From assembly GCF_017356015.1 (NCBI RefSeq), contig NZ_JAFIQV010000046.1, positions 1-52,934 of the forward strand: 52,934 nucleotides of DNA. The letters are read 5' to 3'. Positions within the stretch are counted from its first letter, which is position 1; each line of letters opens with the position of its first letter. This document shows positions 51,414 to 52,934 of the stretch, piece by piece. Source of the stretch: Azospirillum sp. SYSU D00513 (GTDB taxonomy: Bacteria; Pseudomonadota; Alphaproteobacteria; Azospirillales; Azospirillaceae). Made by a program: the position numbers and the translations under genes. The notes beneath the pieces are model-generated. The model was not told the origin of the DNA. It did not search any database and saw nothing but the letters and a program-made list of their open reading frames with translations.

Positions 51414-52274
51414 ATGTATGCGCTCAGCAAGCCCGCCTTCGCGGTCACAGACGTGCTCGCCATGTGTATCGGCGCCATTAGCACCTCTGATGATCTCGTT
51501 AACCGGTTGAATGCGGTCAAAAACACGATCGAGGCGAATGAACCTCTCTACGACACGCATGCTACCAACTCGCTCCTCAACCTCATCGTCCGGCGCACCG
51601 ACCTGGGCTCCGTCACGAAGGCGGAGTTAATCGCGCTCTACGAGGACCATCTGAGCGCCACGCGTGGTGCCGCGCGTGCCGTTTACGATGCGATTAAAAA
51701 CGCTGCACCGAATAAACTCTGTCCTCTGTGCAGCATCGGATCGGTCGCTCATGTAGACCACCATCTGCCGAAATCGCGCTATCCCGATCTTTCAGTCCTG
51801 CCCCTTAACCTTGTCCCCGCCTGCCATTTCTGTAACGATACTAAGAAGGCGCGCTTCCCAACGACGGCGGGCGAGCAGACTTTCCATCCCTATTATGATG
51901 CTCACCTTCTGACCCAACGCTGGATCACGGCTACGCTCGACTATGGCGCGCCACTCGTCGTCGTCTTTTCAGTAACGGCGCCAACCTCATGGCCCCTTAC
52001 CGACCAACAGCGGGTTGCTCGCCATTTCACCACCTGCGGGCTAGGTATCAGCTTCGGGACCAACGCGAACGCTAATCTGGTCTCCCTCAAGCGACGGCTC
52101 CAGCGGCTCCATGATCCCGGTGGCGCGGCGGCGGTTAAGGCTTATCTCGAAGAGGAACGGGACTCCCATGACGACAAACCTAATTCATGGCAGCATGTTT
52201 TCTTCCAAGCGCTCGCGGCTGATGACTGGTTCGTGAACGGCGGGTTCGCTCAAATTGCGGATCCGCAGCTCTAA
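51414..52274 (+). CDS. HNH endonuclease, Septu PtuB-like
   Basis: A 286-residue protein three bases after the ATPase. A treble-clef HNH domain lies at about 101-146: CPLC (103-106), VDHHLPKS with the catalytic His (116-117), LNLVPACHFCND with Asn132 and the second zinc pair C137/C140, then KK. The HNH order C-x2-C, DH, N, C-x2-CN is that of PtuB and related anti-phage nucleases. The flanking parts (1-100 and 150-286) have no recognised fold; the C-terminal half has WQHVFFQALAADDWFVNGG. It probably cuts nucleic acid when released or positioned by the ATPase. Alternatives are a homing or restriction-type HNH protein. Confidence 0.82.
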   Translation: MYALSKPAFAVTDVLAMCIGAISTSDDLVNRLNAVKNTIEANEPLYDTHATNSLLNLIVRRTDLGSVTKAELIALYEDHLSATRGAARAVYDAIKNAAPNKLCPLCSIGSVAHVDHHLPKSRYPDLSVLPLNLVPACHFCNDTKKARFPTTAGEQTFHPYYDAHLLTQRWITATLDYGAPLVVVFSVTAPTSWPLTDQQRVARHFTTCGLGISFGTNANANLVSLKRRLQRLHDPGGAAAVKAYLEEERDSHDDKPNSWQHVFFQALAADDWFVNGGFAQIADPQL

Positions 52275-52405
52275 ACACATGCGTTCTGATATGACGAAGG
52301 ACGGGGCGGGCGCGGCTAGGGCGCGTTGGCAAACGTCAGAGCAATATAAGGACTGCCGCGGTGGTGATCATGGCGAGTTAGTTGACGGCGCGCTTCTCGT
52401 ACCCC

Positions 52406-52934
52406 GGGACTATCCGGAATTTCGTGCTCGGCGGGGGTATGCTGAGAACGGAAGGAGCCCCCGATGGCACGACGCAAAGAACCAATTATCCCCGATGCGA
52501 TCCTCGACCAGCTGCTGGCCGGGGCGGACGCCAAGACGGCGTTCGATCAGAACGGGTTGCTCGACCAGCTGAAGAAAGCGCTGACGGAACGAGCCCTGCG
52601 CGCGGAGCTGGATCATCACCTGGCCAGCGACGAGAGCGGCAACCGGCGCAACGGCTATGGCCGCAAGACGGTGCTGGGCGATGGCGGATCAATGGAGCTG
52701 TCCGTGCCACGTGACCGGGCGGGGACGTTCGATCCGGCGCTGATCGGCAAGTACCAGCGGCGTTTCCCCGGCTTCGACGAAAAGATTATCTCGATGTATG
52801 CGCGGGGCATGTCGACGCGGGAGATCACGGGACACCTGCGGGAGCTCTACGGCATCGAGGTGTCGGCCGACCTGATCTCGACGGTGACGGATGCGGTGAT
52901 CGAGGAGGTGGTGGCCTGGCAGAACCGGCCTCTG
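52406..52934 (+). mobile_element. IS256-family insertion sequence, left part
   Basis: The element continues past the window. Its left end probably lies at the G-run GGGACTATCCGGAATTTCGT (52406-52425), 58 bases before the transposase start, a distance fitting IS256 ends, though the right inverted repeat needed to prove the boundary is outside the window. The stretch 52275-52405 between HNH gene and element has no assigned feature. Confidence 0.55.
52464..52934 (+). CDS. IS256-family transposase (partial)
   Basis: The first 157 residues of a mutator-type transposase; the gene runs off the window. MARRKEPIIPDAILDQLLAG opens it, followed by ALRAELDHHLASDES, NRRNGYGRKTVLGDGGSMEL and IISMYARGMSTREITGHLRELYGIEVS, the characteristic N-terminal region before the DDE core. 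GAAGGAG lies eight bases before the ATG. GC-rich codon use differs from the defence-like genes just upstream, so the element arrived separately. Confidence 0.93.
   Translation, partial: MARRKEPIIPDAILDQLLAGADAKTAFDQNGLLDQLKKALTERALRAELDHHLASDESGNRRNGYGRKTVLGDGGSMELSVPRDRAGTFDPALIGKYQRRFPGFDEKIISMYARGMSTREITGHLRELYGIEVSADLISTVTDAVIEEVVAWQNRPL

Overview
The window is a GC-rich chromosomal segment from an alphaproteobacterium, most likely Azospirillum. The best marker is an indolepyruvate/phenylpyruvate decarboxylase gene (ipdC, 22814-24445) divergent from gltX-cysS, the arrangement I recall for A. brasilense. Other alphaproteobacterial marks are the F1-ATPase zeta inhibitor (DUF1476), CtrA-type TTAA-N7-TTAA boxes, EcfG-like GGAAC promoters and a B12-dependent ribonucleotide reductase. 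The species assignment rests on remembered similarity, not a search.

Layout. 1-445: end of an unknown gene, then a composite palindromic repeat. 446-4384 (minus): rplU-rpmA, then obgE-proB-HAD phosphatase. 4452-4650: tRNA-Ser(CGA). 4766-9495: small unknown protein, EpmC-like HExxH protein, chemotaxis receptor, secreted esterase. 9891-14125: two-gene membrane glycosyltransferase operon and a secreted beta-lactamase-fold hydrolase. 14181-17358: two cysteine-free unknown proteins, each behind a CtrA-like box, with OsmC and NTF2-like genes between them. 17462-18937: a NAD synthetase paralogue that has lost every catalytic signature. 18952-21937: GAF-HisKA_2 sensor kinase, CxxC protein, PHB-depolymerase-type esterase with a PhaR-like site. 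22108-27358: proteasome-like Ntn hydrolase, ipdC, gltX, cysS. 27410-33618: repeat pair, VUT transporter, pseudo-receiver, cimA, trmJ, sorbosone dehydrogenase, rpsD. 33666-36938: repeat pair, rarD, a stress-type three-gene cluster, bolA-grxD. 37062-43126: purine genes in two units (purC-purS and purQ-purL) split by a terminator, a repeat element, and alkA-yiiM. 43171-49330: NRDE protein, zeta inhibitor, PRC-barrel protein, NrdR-type sites and nrdJ.

49259-52934 is different: codon use shifts, an integrase-like remnant appears, and a two-gene ABC-type ATPase plus HNH nuclease module follows (49788-52274), bordered by an IS256-family element cut by the window end. This Septu-like (PtuA/PtuB-type) pair, whose ATPase carries about 200 unrecognised N-terminal residues, is the best candidate for an undescribed system.

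How genes work together: rplU/rpmA/obgE/rpsD and two tRNA synthetases serve translation; purC/S/Q/L make purines; nrdJ makes deoxynucleotides; cimA feeds isoleucine synthesis; ipdC makes the auxin precursor indole-3-acetaldehyde; bolA and grxD form an Fe-S/iron module. Two predicted pseudo-proteins (NadE-like and receiver-like) and CtrA-type control of unknown proteins are the main oddities of the core part.
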